Shown one piece after another: positions 1 through 10,964 of a DNA stretch of 64,000 nucleotides. The DNA lies in assembly GCA_943789305.1 (NCBI GenBank), contig CALSTP010000001.1, positions 1,381,178-1,445,177 on the forward strand. Direction: 5' to 3'. Every line of letters begins with the position of its first letter. Position 1 is the first letter of the stretch. This DNA comes from an uncultured Flavobacteriaceae bacterium (GTDB taxonomy: Bacteria > Bacteroidota > Bacteroidia > Flavobacteriales > Flavobacteriaceae). The position numbers and the translations under genes were made by a program. The notes beneath the pieces are model-generated. The model saw only the letters and a list, made by a program, of their open reading frames with translations. It did no database searches and was not told the origin of the DNA.

Positions 1-1
1 T

Positions 2-1129
2 GGAGTAAAAAACCTAAGGCTGAACTATGCCACAAAAGCACTTTCTAATATCTCGATTTTGAGTTATATTCAAAAGTTGGGAGCTGGATTGGACACAGTC
101 TCCATTCAAGAAGTACGTCTAGGGCTTCAGGCGGGTTTTAAGCCGAGTTCAATTATCTACACTCCAAATGGTGTTTCTTTAGCTGAAATTGAAGAAGTAG
201 CTGATTATGGAGTTCAAATAAATATTGACAACTTATCAATACTTGAGCAGTTTGGAAGTAAATACCCAAATACACCTGTTTGTATAAGAATCAATCCCCA
301 TGTAATGGCAGGAGGAAACAGCAACATATCAGTGGGACACATAGATTCTAAATTTGGAATTTCTATTCATCAAATTCCGCATTTACTTAGGATAACCGAA
401 AACACTAAAATGAACATAAACGGGATTCACATGCATACTGGAAGTGACATTTTAGATATTGATGTATTTCTTCACGCTTCTGAAATTTTATTTGAAACCG
501 CAAAAAATTTCAAAAATCTAAGTTTTATTGATTTTGGATCTGGATTTAAAGTTCCTTACAAAAAAGAAGACATAGAAACCAATATTGAAGAACTAGGGGA
601 AAGATTAACTGGGAAATTTAATCAATTTTGTGCAGATTATGGGAAAGAACTAACTTTAGCATTTGAGCCTGGAAAATTTCTTGTAAGCGAAGCTGGGTAT
701 TTTATTTCAAAAGTAAATGTGATAAAGCAAACTACTTCAACAGTTTTTGCCCAAATCGACAGTGGTTTTAATCATCTAATACGTCCAATGTTTTATGGAT
801 CCCATCATGAAATAGAGAACATTTCAAACCCTAAAGGGAGAGAACGTTTTTATTCTGTTGTGGGCTATATTTGTGAAACGGACACCTTTGGAAGTAACCG
901 TAAGATTTCTGAAATTAACGAAGGAGATTTCTTAGTATTCAAAAATGCGGGAGCTTATTGTCAAACCATGGCTAGTAACTATAATTCAAGGTACCGCCCA
1001 GCGGAAGTTTTATGGATCAACAATGAAGCCCATTTGATCCGAAAAGAGGAAACATTTCAGGATATTCTTCACAATCAAGTTCTTTTAAATTTTGATAAAG
1101 TAAACGAGAGAAAAACGGTAAGTACTTAA
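2..1129 (+). CDS. lysA: Diaminopimelate decarboxylase, 5' end outside the window
   Basis: PLP enzyme that decarboxylates meso-diaminopimelate to L-lysine in the cytoplasm, the last step of lysine synthesis. The frame is open from the first bases of the window, so the N-terminus is missing. Visible motifs are YATKA (the PLP-binding lysine, codon at 35-37), [30 protein letters not shown] and CETDTFG, the usual alanine-racemase-fold and C-terminal beta-domain signatures of LysA. A TTG at 59 is an internal codon, not the start, because the PLP lysine lies upstream of it. The gene is convergent with mnmA and the two stop codons overlap by 4 bases, leaving no room for a separate terminator. Family assignment is confident. 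Confidence 0.95.
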   Translation, partial: GVKNLRLNYATKALSNISILSYIQKLGAGLDTVSIQEVRLGLQAGFKPSSIIYTPNGVSLAEIEEVADYGVQINIDNLSILEQFGSKYPNTPVCIRINPHVMAGGNSNISVGHIDSKFGISIHQIPHLLRITENTKMNINGIHMHTGSDILDIDVFLHASEILFETAKNFKNLSFIDFGSGFKVPYKKEDIETNIEELGERLTGKFNQFCADYGKELTLAFEPGKFLVSEAGYFISKVNVIKQTTSTVFAQIDSGFNHLIRPMFYGSHHEIENISNPKGRERFYSVVGYICETDTFGSNRKISEINEGDFLVFKNAGAYCQTMASNYNSRYRPAEVLWINNEAHLIRKEETFQDILHNQVLLNFDKVNERKTVST

Positions 1130-2319
1130 GAAATAACTCCGGATCCCAAGAGCTCATCATCAACATACCAAGCCACAAATTGCCCTTCACTAATAGCAGT
1201 TTGAGGCTTATCAAAAAGAACATAAAGTCCGGTTGCTTCATTGTATAGAGTTGCTGGTTCTAGGGGTTGACGATAACGAATCCGTGCATCAACCTTTAGC
1301 GTATCTCCAATGGCTAATTGAAGGTCTTCTCTGACCCAATGAATCTCATCTTGTGCAACAATCAAACCTCGGCGAAGTAGACCAGGATGATGTTTTCCTT
1401 GCCCAGTATAAATAATATTCTCTTCTACATCTGTATCGATAACAAATAAGGGTTCTGGGGTTCCTCCTACTCCTAATCCTTTTCTCTGCCCTTTGGTAAA
1501 AAAATGAGCGCCTTGATGCTGACCTACTACATTACCGTCGGTTGGGCTATAATTCTTTTTTGTAGTGTGAAAGATTAGTCGTTCTTTTTGAGAAGAAAAA
1601 TTGATTTCTTGGTTTTGATATTCCTGGTAACTTTCATCTATCTCGATAATCTCTCCAGATTTAGCTTGAAGTTTTTGCTGTAAAAAATCAGGTAAACTAA
1701 CTTTACCTATAAAACAGAGACCTTGAGAGTCTTTTTTGTTGGCTGTAACAAGATCTTGATCAGAAGCAATTAGTCTAACTTCTGATTTTTGTAACTCACC
1801 TAAAGGGAATAAAGTCTTTGAAAGTTGTTCTTGAGTTAATTGACATAAAAAATAGGATTGATCTTTATTCGAATCGCAACCGCTCAGTAAACGATAAAAA
1901 GACTTGCCCTCAGAATCGACCTTAACATCTCTTCGACAATAATGACCCGTGGCTACAAAATCAGCACCTAAAGAAAAAGCAATATCCATAAAAAGTGTAA
2001 ACTTGATTTCACGGTTACACAAAATATCTGGATTTGGAGTCCTTCCTTTTTTGTACTCATCAAACATATAGTCAACAATACGATCTTTATACGCAACACT
2101 TAAATCTACAGTTTGAAAAGGAATACACAGTTTATCAGCAACGATCATCGCATCATTACTATCTTCTAGCCAGGGACACTCATCGGATAATGTCACACTT
2201 TCATCGTGCCAATTTTTCATGAAAAGTGCAATTACCTCATACCCTTGTTTTTTCAATAAGTATGCGGCAACACTTGAATCAACACCTCCAGAAAGACCAA
2301 CAACAACTTTCTTTTTCAT
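1126..2319 (-). CDS. mnmA: tRNA-specific 2-thiouridylase MnmA
   Basis: Thiolates U34 of tRNA Lys, Glu and Gln (s2U) using ATP and relayed persulfide sulfur, in the cytoplasm. The protein has 397 residues. The PP-loop [13 protein letters not shown] lies at residues 8-20, and the two catalytic cysteines are C101 (in [12 protein letters not shown]) and C202 (in SQGLCFIGK). The central and C-terminal beta-barrel domains follow, with a normal C-terminus (LGSGVIS). The middle domain carries an insertion around residues 225-255 compared with the shorter enterobacterial enzyme. It is the last gene of the leftward run after yidC, 57 bases downstream of it, and its stop overlaps the lysA stop. Confidence 0.95.
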   Translation of the reverse strand: MKKKVVVGLSGGVDSSVAAYLLKKQGYEVIALFMKNWHDESVTLSDECPWLEDSNDAMIVADKLCIPFQTVDLSVAYKDRIVDYMFDEYKKGRTPNPDILCNREIKFTLFMDIAFSLGADFVATGHYCRRDVKVDSEGKSFYRLLSGCDSNKDQSYFLCQLTQEQLSKTLFPLGELQKSEVRLIASDQDLVTANKKDSQGLCFIGKVSLPDFLQQKLQAKSGEIIEIDESYQEYQNQEINFSSQKERLIFHTTKKNYSPTDGNVVGQHQGAHFFTKGQRKGLGVGGTPEPLFVIDTDVEENIIYTGQGKHHPGLLRRGLIVAQDEIHWVREDLQLAIGDTLKVDARIRYRQPLEPATLYNEATGLYVLFDKPQTAISEGQFVAWYVDDELLGSGVIS

Positions 2320-2376
2320 AAAACAAAGTTAGATAATTGAATCGATACAATTAACCTAAATATGCATTGCATTAAT

Positions 2377-4206
2377 CTAACGTTTTCCTCTGGCCTTTTT
2401 TTGTTGCTCTGCCTGTTCCATTGCTTGTTGCAAACGAGCAGAGAAACCACTTTTTTTCTTTGGCTTCTTTTTGTTCTCCTCAATTTTTGCCAAAATCTTT
2501 TCATCATCAACAATATAGTTTTTAATAACAAGCATTAAAATAATTGTAAGTACGTTAGAAACAAAATAATACAAACTCAATCCACTTGCATAATTATTAA
2601 AAAATACAAGCATCATAAAAGGCATGATATACATAATAACCTTCATATTGGGCATTCCAGGTTGTTGAGGAGCGGATTGTTGTCCTGCGGTCATCATTGT
2701 ATAAAAGAATATCGCTACAGAAGCTAAAATTGGAAATAAACTGATGTGGTCTCCATAAAAAGGAATATTAAAACCTAATTCAAGAATAGAATCATAAGAT
2801 GATAAATCATCTGCCCATAAAAAGCTTTTTTGACGCAAGGCAAAAGCAACAGGAAAGAAACTGAACAAAGCATAGAAAACTGGAAGCTGAATCAAGGCAG
2901 GAAGGCATCCTGACATTGGATTTGCACCAGCTTTACTGTATAAAGCCATAGTTTCTTGCTGTCGTTTTACAGAATCATCCTTGTGCTTTTCTGAAATCAC
3001 ATCTACTTCAGGTTTCAAAACCTTCATTTTGATTTGAGAAACGTAGGACTTGTAAGTTACCGGTGACATGACCAATCGAACGAGCACAGTCATTATGATG
3101 ATAGCAATCCCGTAAGGTAAAAAAGAACTCAAGAAATTAAAGGTAGGGACAAAAACATATTTGTTTATCCAACCAAAAATTCCCCAGCCGAAATCAATAG
3201 ATTCTTCAATTCCTAAATTGTATTGTGCCAAAGTCTTGTATTCTGTTGGTCCAAAATACCATTGAAAGTTTTGGAATATTTCTCCGGTAGCAATTACGGG
3301 AATTTCAGCATGATATTTCTTAGTAAACTGTTGATCTACAATATCGGAATCTACCAAATTTTCCGAAGTGAAACGAACACTTTCAAAAGATTTTTCAGGA
3401 ATCAAAATGGAATTAAAAAAATGCTGTTTAAAAGCAATCCAATGCACATCACTGTCTTCTTCTTCATCTGAAGAGGACACGGATAGGTAATCAATTTTAT
3501 TGTCATCAAAAGAATAAGTCAATTCATGATAACGATTTTCATACTCAATACTTTTGGAGTTTCTAAACGCTTTTAAATCCCAGCTAATGTTTTGTTGCTC
3601 ACGAGTATTCATCAAACGAAACATCCCCTCTGAGCGAATAGAAAAATCAATAACATAACTATCAGCATTGATTTTATATTCAAAAACAATAAACTGAGAT
3701 GAGCTGACTGATGCTGTGAAAGTTAAAATTTGGTTTCCGTTTCGATTAGTGATTTTTGGCGTAAAATAAAAATCAACTGTATTTAAAATCCTACCATCAG
3801 AAGTCGAAAAACTATAATTAAAATTTTGGTTTTCTTTTACGAGATATAAAGTATCCTGCTTATAATTATTGAATTCTTTTAAAAATAAACTTGATATTTG
3901 AGCTCCTTTTGAAGAAAAAACAACAGATAATTTTTCATTTTCTAAAGCGAGATCTACGGATTTATTTGCTTGAAATAAGCTTGAAAATGAACCATAAGCT
4001 GCTTTCATTTGTTGATCTTGAAGGGAATCATTTAAAACAATTCCTAAAGAACCCTCAGAAGCTGGATTAGTTGAAGCTTCCCTTTGTTTTGTGTTATCTG
4101 TAGCGACTTCTTCTATGGGTTGTTGATTATTCAACATCCATGTAAGAATAAGTGCTATCAAGAAAAATCCTACAAATTGCCAGGGATCAAATTTTTTATT
4201 TTCCAT
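2377..4206 (-). CDS. yidC: Membrane protein insertase YidC
   Basis: Inner-membrane insertase that places membrane proteins into the bilayer, alone or with SecYEG. It has 609 residues, normal for the long Bacteroidota form. There is an N-terminal transmembrane segment at about 9-25, a large periplasmic P1 beta domain (about 60-340), then the conserved 60KD_IMP core with five membrane segments starting near FGWINKYVFVPTFNFL and including LPYGIAIIIMTVLVRL and the conserved MSPVTYKSY stretch. The C-terminus is a lysine/arginine-rich tail (KKKPKKKSGF to KKARGKR), typical of a ribosome-contacting tail. It lies 24 bases downstream of pyrG and is probably cotranscribed with it. Confidence 0.96.
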   Translation of the reverse strand: MENKKFDPWQFVGFFLIALILTWMLNNQQPIEEVATDNTKQREASTNPASEGSLGIVLNDSLQDQQMKAAYGSFSSLFQANKSVDLALENEKLSVVFSSKGAQISSLFLKEFNNYKQDTLYLVKENQNFNYSFSTSDGRILNTVDFYFTPKITNRNGNQILTFTASVSSSQFIVFEYKINADSYVIDFSIRSEGMFRLMNTREQQNISWDLKAFRNSKSIEYENRYHELTYSFDDNKIDYLSVSSSDEEEDSDVHWIAFKQHFFNSILIPEKSFESVRFTSENLVDSDIVDQQFTKKYHAEIPVIATGEIFQNFQWYFGPTEYKTLAQYNLGIEESIDFGWGIFGWINKYVFVPTFNFLSSFLPYGIAIIIMTVLVRLVMSPVTYKSYVSQIKMKVLKPEVDVISEKHKDDSVKRQQETMALYSKAGANPMSGCLPALIQLPVFYALFSFFPVAFALRQKSFLWADDLSSYDSILELGFNIPFYGDHISLFPILASVAIFFYTMMTAGQQSAPQQPGMPNMKVIMYIMPFMMLVFFNNYASGLSLYYFVSNVLTIILMLVIKNYIVDDEKILAKIEENKKKPKKKSGFSARLQQAMEQAEQQKKARGKR

Positions 4207-4230
4207 AATTTATTAAGTCAATTATTGACT

Positions 4231-5844
4231 TTATTTTGAGTGATTGTATTTCAAACTTGCTTTTACAAAATCCACAAACAGTGGATGTGGATTAAGTACC
4301 GTGCTTTTATATTCAGGGTGATATTGAACACCTACAAACCAGGGGTGGTTAGGATTTTCAACCACTTCGACTAATCCTGTCTTTGGATTAACACCGGTAG
4401 CTCTTAATCCTGAAGCTTCTATTTCTTCCCTGTAATGATCATTGTATTCATAACGGTGGCGATGACGTTCAGAAATGGAATTTTGACCATATGCTTCATG
4501 AGTCAAAGAGCCTGAAACCAAATCACAGTCCCAAGAGCCTAATCGCATAGTACCTCCCATTTCGGTAATAACTTTTTGATTTTCCATTATTGAAATAACT
4601 GGCTCCAAACATTCGGGATCCATTTCGATAGAATTTGCGTTTTTTAAGCCCATTACATTTCTTGCGTGTTCAATAACTGCCATTTGCATTCCCAAACAAA
4701 TTCCAAAAAAAGGTATCTTGTTTTCTCTTACATATCGAACAGCATCAATTTTTCCTTGAATTCCACGATCCCCAAAACCAGGAGCGACAATGACTCCATC
4801 AATATTTTTAAGTTTTTCTGAAACATCCGAAGCAGATAAAAATTCAGAATGTATGGATTCAACGACAACCTTAACTTCATTCGAAGCACCAGAGTGTATT
4901 AAAGATTCTAGAATTGATTTATAAGAGTCTTGTAGTTCTACATATTTCCCTATCAACCCAATTTTTATTTGTTGTTTTGGGTTTTTATGCTTTTGTAAAA
5001 ATTCTTTCCAATAAACCAGATCAATGGGTTTACTTTCCAGATTTAAAGTATTTAAAACAACTTTATCCAATCCTTCGTTCAGCATCAATAGAGGAACATC
5101 ATAGATTGTTTCCGCGTCTATTGATTGAATAACAGCTTCTTGTTTTACGTTACAAAATAAGGCAAGTTTTCTTCTAATTTCGTCTGAAATATGATGTTCT
5201 GTTCTACAAACCAAAACATTAGCTTTTACCCCACTCTCCATTAGCGTTTTTACTGAATGTTGAGTTGGTTTGGTTTTCAATTCCCCTGCAGCAGATAAAA
5301 ACGGGACTAAGGTTAAGTGAATTACCATTGCATTTTCGTCTCCAAACTCCCAAATCAATTGACGTACTGCTTCAACATACGGAAGAGATTCGATATCTCC
5401 AACAGTTCCGCCGATTTCAGTAATTATAATATCATACTCTCCCGATTCGCCAAGAAGACACATTCGTTCCTTTATTTCGTTCGTTATATGAGGTACGACT
5501 TGTACTGTTTTTCCTAAAAAAACTCCTTTCCGTTCTTTTTCAATCACACTCTGATACACCCTTCCTGTGGTTACATTATTGGCTTGAGAAGTAGATACAT
5601 TCAAAAAACGTTCATAATGCCCTAGATCTAAATCCGTTTCAGCACCGTCATCTGTCACAAAACATTCACCATGTTCATACGGGTTTAGGGTACCAGGGTC
5701 AACATTAATATAAGGGTCAAACTTTTGAATTGTTACACGATACTTTTGAGCTTGTAAAAGCTTGGCTAAAGAAGCAGCAATAATTCCTTTTCCGAGGGAA
5801 GAAGTAACTCCTCCAGTAACAAAAATATATTTGGTGTTTGACAT
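4231..5844 (-). CDS. pyrG: CTP synthase
   Basis: Makes CTP from UTP, ATP and glutamine. It has 537 residues, full length. The N-terminal synthetase domain starts with VTGGVTSSLGKG (residues 9-20) and contains NVDPGTLNPYEHGE and EIGGTVGDIES. The C-terminal class-I glutamine amidotransferase domain has the nucleophile C383 in GICLGMQMAVIEHARN and the His/Glu pair in QYHPEYKS near the C-terminus. The ATG is preceded by an AT-rich leader of about 80 bases, with a TAGTTTTTG sequence near 5900 that loosely fits a -7 box. It is followed closely by yidC, so nucleotide and membrane-protein functions share one transcript. Confidence 0.97.
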   Translation of the reverse strand: MSNTKYIFVTGGVTSSLGKGIIAASLAKLLQAQKYRVTIQKFDPYINVDPGTLNPYEHGECFVTDDGAETDLDLGHYERFLNVSTSQANNVTTGRVYQSVIEKERKGVFLGKTVQVVPHITNEIKERMCLLGESGEYDIIITEIGGTVGDIESLPYVEAVRQLIWEFGDENAMVIHLTLVPFLSAAGELKTKPTQHSVKTLMESGVKANVLVCRTEHHISDEIRRKLALFCNVKQEAVIQSIDAETIYDVPLLMLNEGLDKVVLNTLNLESKPIDLVYWKEFLQKHKNPKQQIKIGLIGKYVELQDSYKSILESLIHSGASNEVKVVVESIHSEFLSASDVSEKLKNIDGVIVAPGFGDRGIQGKIDAVRYVRENKIPFFGICLGMQMAVIEHARNVMGLKNANSIEMDPECLEPVISIMENQKVITEMGGTMRLGSWDCDLVSGSLTHEAYGQNSISERHRHRYEYNDHYREEIEASGLRATGVNPKTGLVEVVENPNHPWFVGVQYHPEYKSTVLNPHPLFVDFVKASLKYNHSK

Positions 5845-5923
5845 CCGGTTTTAAAGAGTAATTATTAATTATTTACCGGGCTTAAAATTACAAAAACTAT
5901 TGAAATAAATAGAGATCTTAATC

Positions 5924-7654
5924 TTATTTCTTAATTTCTAAAAGTTCATAACCCTTGTGTTCCAATAAAAAATATGCTCGGTTTTGATACCCTTGATCCT
6001 TATGAGGAACATAATCAAAGCGACTTTCGATATACTCTGTTTCCCCAAGAGCAGCTGAACTCAATTGATTCCGATGTGCCCATCGTAAAATAACATCTAA
6101 AGTTAAATCATAGCCACGCAAGGCTTCTCGATTAGGTAGATCTCCAAAAGAACTTAGATAAAGAGAATCAAACACTTTGGTTCTCTTACTCTCATCAGAA
6201 AAAGCACCGGCCGTAAAAGTAAATCTTAAATTCCCTAATTGTTTTTTTGAAATATTAGAATTATCATAAGCGTTGGACCTATAAGTTGTAAACAGTTGAA
6301 CATCTCGTTCCATAGAAACCTGTGAGTTGAGAAGTGAAGTCACACTGGCTATGAGTCCCAGGTTTTGCGATTCAAAGATTACTTTATTTGTTAAAGAATC
6401 TACCAATAAAGAATCTATTAAATCAGGAACAACGTATCCACCTGGTTCAGGACGTAACATTTGAGCAAAAGGATAACGGTTCAACAACTTTTCTTCTATG
6501 TCGTAGTTTAAAGAATCGGCAACAACCAAAACATTTTGTGTTGAGTCAATTACAGTATCTAAATAGTCAAACATTTTATCTCTTAATAGCTCGGGAGCAG
6601 TTATGGATTGATATACGTTAGGACGATTAATTACAGGGTTAGAAGAAAGAGGGGCAATCATAGGAATCAGTTTTAAACTGTCCTGAAGTGATAAAATATC
6701 GAAGTTGGATGGGATTAATGGACCAATCATCACATCATTTTCTGACCAATTCAGGCTATTCAACTTTTGTTTTAAATATTGTTTGTCGTTTTGGGTATCA
6801 ATAACATTTAGCAAAACCTCGATGCCCAATCGCCCTGCTTCTTCAACTGCCATTATTACTCCAGAATAAAAATTTAATGCAATGGTATGTAGGTTACGAG
6901 TCTTCAGTTTTATTTTGGTATCCTCAATCGAATCAAACTCTATTTGATTTGATTTAAAAGGCAATAAGAGACCTAAGGTAATTTTGGATTCTGGAGGAAT
7001 AGAATCGCGTAAATTGTTTTTTTCGACCAAAAGATCGTTTTCTATTTTGAGATCTCCCGTAAGATCTAAAGGAATCTTTAAAATCATTCCAGCCTGAAGT
7101 CCATTTGTCTTAAGAAGCGGGTTTAATTCAATTAAATCAGAAGCAACTACTCCTAATTTTTTCTCCAGACGATAAAAACCTTCTTTGGGCTTTACCTTGT
7201 AATAATTAAATTCTTTTTCTAGGGCTAGGGTTTGAGCTTCAGTACGTTTGGGAACAATAATTTCTTGCCCTATTTTGAGTCCAGATACAATCTCGGGATT
7301 ATATTGTTCTAACTTTTGAACTGTAATTCCATAACGATAAGCCAATCGCCACTTTGTTTCCTTAGGCTGAACCAAGTACATCGTTAATGTATCGGGCAAA
7401 CTGGCTTTGGTAATGGGTTTTGGTTTTGAATAAACAGGGATTTGAAGAATCATTCTTTTCTTTAATCCGATTTTTTTGATGAGAGGATTGTATTGATAAA
7501 TTTGCTCAATTTGAATATCATACTTTCGAGCTAATCCATATAAAGTTTCCTTCTTTTTTACTTTATGGTTTTTAAAAGAATTGGGTTCAACCTGGGCAAC
7601 TACACTCAAAGTGATAAAAAAAAGTAGAGAAAATAAAAATTGTTTAATACTCAT
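5924..7654 (-). CDS. Secreted protein with three LysM domains and a type-1 periplasmic-binding fold
   Basis: I chose the ATG at 7654 (MSIKQFLFSLLFFITLSVVA, a clear signal peptide ending AQ) over a longer in-frame start that would overlap guaA. The mature protein has three LysM repeats, at about residues 30-73, 90-134 and 150-195, each with the pattern (Y/H)xVxxxE(T/G)xxxLxxxxG...LxxxNP...L..G..I.IP. Then comes a domain of about 350 residues (from KITLGLLLPF) that looks like the branched-chain-amino-acid/ANF receptor binding fold. This architecture is known in Bacteroidota as 'LysM / amino acid ABC transporter substrate-binding' proteins; the ligand is unknown. LysM suggests peptidoglycan binding in the periplasm. 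It lies 16 bases after guaA. Confidence 0.85.
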   Translation of the reverse strand: MSIKQFLFSLLFFITLSVVAQVEPNSFKNHKVKKKETLYGLARKYDIQIEQIYQYNPLIKKIGLKKRMILQIPVYSKPKPITKASLPDTLTMYLVQPKETKWRLAYRYGITVQKLEQYNPEIVSGLKIGQEIIVPKRTEAQTLALEKEFNYYKVKPKEGFYRLEKKLGVVASDLIELNPLLKTNGLQAGMILKIPLDLTGDLKIENDLLVEKNNLRDSIPPESKITLGLLLPFKSNQIEFDSIEDTKIKLKTRNLHTIALNFYSGVIMAVEEAGRLGIEVLLNVIDTQNDKQYLKQKLNSLNWSENDVMIGPLIPSNFDILSLQDSLKLIPMIAPLSSNPVINRPNVYQSITAPELLRDKMFDYLDTVIDSTQNVLVVADSLNYDIEEKLLNRYPFAQMLRPEPGGYVVPDLIDSLLVDSLTNKVIFESQNLGLIASVTSLLNSQVSMERDVQLFTTYRSNAYDNSNISKKQLGNLRFTFTAGAFSDESKRTKVFDSLYLSSFGDLPNREALRGYDLTLDVILRWAHRNQLSSAALGETEYIESRFDYVPHKDQGYQNRAYFLLEHKGYELLEIKK

Positions 7655-7670
7655 ATGGATACTGTTTCTG

Positions 7671-9200
7671 TTATTCCCATTCAATAGTTGCAGGAGGTTT
7701 TGAACTGATATCATAAACAACTCTATTCACTCCCTTAACTCGATTAATTATTTCATTTGATGTTTTTTGTAAAAAATCATAAGGTAAATTTACCCAATCA
7801 GCAGTCATTCCATCTGTAGAAGTAACAGCTCGCAGTGCAACACATTTTTCATAGGTGCGCTCATCTCCCATTACTCCCACACTGTTTACAGGAAGTAAAA
7901 TTGCACCTGCCTGCCAAACTTGATTATACAGGCCATTACTTTTAAGTCCATTAATAAAAATCGCATCAACTTCTTGCAACATACTTACCTTTTCTTGGGT
8001 AATATCACCTAAGATACGAATTGCTAGTCCAGGTCCTGGGAAAGGATGTCTTCCTATCAATTCTGAGTCAATACCTAAACTGGTACCTACGCGTCTTACC
8101 TCATCTTTGAAAAGCATACGCAAAGGCTCAACAATTTTCAATTTCATATAATCCGGTAAACCTCCCACATTGTGATGGGATTTAATCGTAGCTGAAGGGC
8201 CATTTACTGAAATGGACTCTATCACATCAGGATATATTGTTCCTTGGGCTAGCCATGTCGATCCTTTTGTTAATTTAGATTCGTCGTCAAAAACATCAAT
8301 GAAAGTATTTCCAATAGCTTTTCGTTTAGCTTCAGGATCAGATATACCCTCTAGTTTATCAAGAAAACGTTTTGATGCATCTACCCCCTTAACATTGAGT
8401 CCCATCCCCTTATATTGTTCTAGCACACTCGGAAATTCGTCTTTTCGAAGAAGGCCGTTATTTACAAAAATACAATTCAATTGACTTCCAATAGCTTGGT
8501 GCAATAAAACAGCAGCAACAGTAGAATCAACACCTCCAGATAAACCGAGGATTACTTTTTCTTTTCCGATTTGTTTTCTGAGAGATTCTAAAGTCATCGA
8601 AACAAAAGAATCTGGTGTCCAGTCTTGCTTTACTTGGGCAATATCTACTAAAAAATTACAGAGTAACTGTTTTCCATCGGTGGTGTGATAAACCTCTGGA
8701 TGAAACTGTATTGCGTAGGTATCTTCTCCTTCTATTCGATAAGCTGCGTTTTCAACATCTGCGGTACTTGCTAAACGCATGCCTCCTTTTGGAAGCTCTT
8801 TAATTGTATCACTGTGACTCATCCAAACTTGACTTCCTGACTCAATTGACTTAAAAAAAACCTCATCTGGAGCAACGTAAGATAAATTGGCACGCCCATA
8901 CTCCCTTATGTTAGATGGGCTAACTTTCCCGCCTGAAAAATGTGCTAAATACTGTGCTCCATAACAGACTGCCAATAAAGGAATATTACCTCTAATTTCT
9001 GATAAATCAGGATGAGGGGCATCTTCTGAACGAACAGAATAAGGAGATCCCGACAAGATTATCGCTTTGAAAGGTTTTAAATCTTTGGGAGGATTGTTGT
9101 AAGGGTGAATTTCACAGTAAATAAATAACTCTCGGATGCGCCTTGCAATTAATTGAGTGTATTGCGAACCGAAGTCTAATATGAGCACTTTTTCTTCCAT
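7671..9200 (-). CDS. guaA: GMP synthase (glutamine-hydrolysing)
   Basis: Converts XMP to GMP with glutamine and ATP. The protein has 509 residues from the ATG at 9200; a TTG two codons upstream is open but the family starts at [13 protein letters not shown]. The amidotransferase domain has C79 (AVCYGAQYL) and H168/E170 (QFHPEVYH). The ATP-pyrophosphatase domain has the P-loop [11 protein letters not shown] at about 220-230, and the C-terminal dimerisation domain ends with the invariant [10 protein letters not shown] sequence TATTTTTG overlaps the start region (9204-9211) and fits a -7 box but would give an almost leaderless message. It heads the leftward run with the LysM protein, pyrG, yidC and mnmA. 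Confidence 0.97.
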   Translation of the reverse strand: MEEKVLILDFGSQYTQLIARRIRELFIYCEIHPYNNPPKDLKPFKAIILSGSPYSVRSEDAPHPDLSEIRGNIPLLAVCYGAQYLAHFSGGKVSPSNIREYGRANLSYVAPDEVFFKSIESGSQVWMSHSDTIKELPKGGMRLASTADVENAAYRIEGEDTYAIQFHPEVYHTTDGKQLLCNFLVDIAQVKQDWTPDSFVSMTLESLRKQIGKEKVILGLSGGVDSTVAAVLLHQAIGSQLNCIFVNNGLLRKDEFPSVLEQYKGMGLNVKGVDASKRFLDKLEGISDPEAKRKAIGNTFIDVFDDESKLTKGSTWLAQGTIYPDVIESISVNGPSATIKSHHNVGGLPDYMKLKIVEPLRMLFKDEVRRVGTSLGIDSELIGRHPFPGPGLAIRILGDITQEKVSMLQEVDAIFINGLKSNGLYNQVWQAGAILLPVNSVGVMGDERTYEKCVALRAVTSTDGMTADWVNLPYDFLQKTSNEIINRVKGVNRVVYDISSKPPATIEWE

Positions 9201-9261
9201 ATACAAAAATACAATTTAATCTCCGTTCAATAAAAGCTATAACGTTTTTTTAGTAAAAGAA

Positions 9262-10872
9262 TTATTCTAGAATAATCCAATCAAATTTTAAAGATAAAGG
9301 ATCGAGGTTTTGGGATAAAATAGACAATAATTCACTTCCATATTTAAGATAAAACTCTGAAAAATTTACTGTCCGCTCTTGTAATTTTTCATTTGGAAAA
9401 AGTAAATCATGAAGCAATATTAGCCTCTGTACTTGATCTTTTAACTTTCGCTTCTGAGCTTTTAACAATCTTTGCTCTAAATTATCAATACCCTTAAATT
9501 GTTTCTTTTTCTGAGCTTTTACTGCTCCTTCAAAAGAAGCATCTGTCTGGATTACCAATTTTTCTAATGAATCGAATTGCTTTTCTAAAGTTTTCTTTAA
9601 AAATCGAAGATCCAAATCAATATTACTGATTTGTCGAACTTTTTTATTAATCAATGAAGAACGCTTTAAAAAAACATCCAACGGATTCAACTGAATGTTT
9701 TGCATTTTTTTAGCAATTTTCTTGGTTACTAAAACTGCTGTGTTTCTGTGCAACAAAATTGGAAACAAAACTTTTTGAGATTCAAAATAGGACTTGAGTT
9801 CTAACCAATAAGCCAACTCTCCACCCCCTCCAACATAACATAGATTAGGTAAAACAGTTTCTTGATACAATGGGCGCATCAATACGTTAGGAGAAAATCG
9901 TTCTGGGGTTTTCTCGACCTCTTGTAATAATTCTTCTCGAGTCCATGAAAGGCTTGCATCTGCATCAGAAAAACCCTTTTCTGTTTGAATAATTCGTAAT
10001 CGATCGTTTTCAGTAAGATAAAATAAGTTGATTTTTCGGGGATTTACTTGTGGAACATATGAAGAATCGTAATCTGATTGAATTTTACTTATCGTTTTAT
10101 TGACATGAAACTCACAACTTCTTGACTGTAATTCTTCCTTTATTTTGGGTGCAAATTCCATTTTCAAAGCACGATCATCTCCATCAAGAATAACTAAACC
10201 TTCTGATTCAAATAACTTATGAACAAGCTTTCGGGTTGCTTCTGCAAGAGTTTGTGAAGACAAGTAACTTCCCTGGATCAATTCTTTAAGTTCTATGGCA
10301 GTCGAAGTAGTGCCTAAATTTTTTTCAAACACAGAAAACAAAGATTCAATACCATCTAGGGAAAATTTTCCTACTGCTCCTGCTTTCTTTCTATTCCATT
10401 TGAAATTCTTAGACTTAAAATTAAAAAAAGAAATTTCTTCAAAATCATGATCCTCAGTTGCCATCCAATAAATTGGAACAAAATTATATTTTGGATAAGC
10501 TATTTTTAAATTTTTACACAAATTAAGAGTGCTTATAATTTTATATAAAAAGTACAAAGGACCTGTCATTAAATTGAGCTGATGTCCTGTCGTAATTGTA
10601 AAAGTATTGTTCAGAGAAATACTTTTGATATTCTGATAAACTGGGCTATCTTTCAATAAAAGAGTATCATATTGTCTTTCGAGTGCATCGACCAATGTTA
10701 TTCTTTTATTTTCTGTAAAAGTCTTTTGTTTTTCTAAAAATTGTTTTTGAAAATTTTTAATCTCAGGAGTTTCTCCATAAAATTGACTTAATGGTTTATT
10801 TCCCTCAAAAAGATCGCATATGATTTTGGAAACATATCCTGACTTTCGATAAGAAATTTGTTGAGACCGCAT
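9262..10872 (-). CDS. bshC: Putative cysteine ligase BshC (bacillithiol biosynthesis)
   Basis: The family adds cysteine to glucosaminyl-malate in the last step of bacillithiol synthesis. Family features seen: the N-terminal SGYVSKIICDLFEGNKPLSQFY stretch, the Rossmann-like core with ITTGHQLNLMTGPLYFLYKI and YWMATEDHDFEEI, and a lysine-rich helical C-terminal half (about residues 400-500, probable coiled coil). At 536 residues it has normal length. The other bsh genes are not in the window. It stands alone, divergent from the M14 peptidase, with 92 bases between the two starts that must hold both promoters. The enzymatic assignment is by family; BshC activity has been inferred mostly from genetics in Bacillus. 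Confidence 0.9.
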   Translation of the reverse strand: MRSQQISYRKSGYVSKIICDLFEGNKPLSQFYGETPEIKNFQKQFLEKQKTFTENKRITLVDALERQYDTLLLKDSPVYQNIKSISLNNTFTITTGHQLNLMTGPLYFLYKIISTLNLCKNLKIAYPKYNFVPIYWMATEDHDFEEISFFNFKSKNFKWNRKKAGAVGKFSLDGIESLFSVFEKNLGTTSTAIELKELIQGSYLSSQTLAEATRKLVHKLFESEGLVILDGDDRALKMEFAPKIKEELQSRSCEFHVNKTISKIQSDYDSSYVPQVNPRKINLFYLTENDRLRIIQTEKGFSDADASLSWTREELLQEVEKTPERFSPNVLMRPLYQETVLPNLCYVGGGGELAYWLELKSYFESQKVLFPILLHRNTAVLVTKKIAKKMQNIQLNPLDVFLKRSSLINKKVRQISNIDLDLRFLKKTLEKQFDSLEKLVIQTDASFEGAVKAQKKKQFKGIDNLEQRLLKAQKRKLKDQVQRLILLHDLLFPNEKLQERTVNFSEFYLKYGSELLSILSQNLDPLSLKFDWIILE

Positions 10873-10964
10873 AAAGAATTTTGGTATTGTAAAGATATTC
10901 CTTATAAAGTAAATATAAAAATATAGGATTAATTTTATCTTTACGTTCGCGAAACAATTTATAC

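Noticed and set aside
5845-5923. Riboswitch in the pyrG leader
   Set aside because: The leader is short and AT-rich; no conserved fold or pyrimidine-run slippage site was recognised.
7655-7720. Longer N-terminus of the LysM protein overlapping guaA
   Set aside because: Would hide the signal peptide behind 22 unrelated residues.
9201-9206. TTG upstream start for guaA
   Set aside because: Adds two residues with no family support; ATG at 9200 fits the family start.
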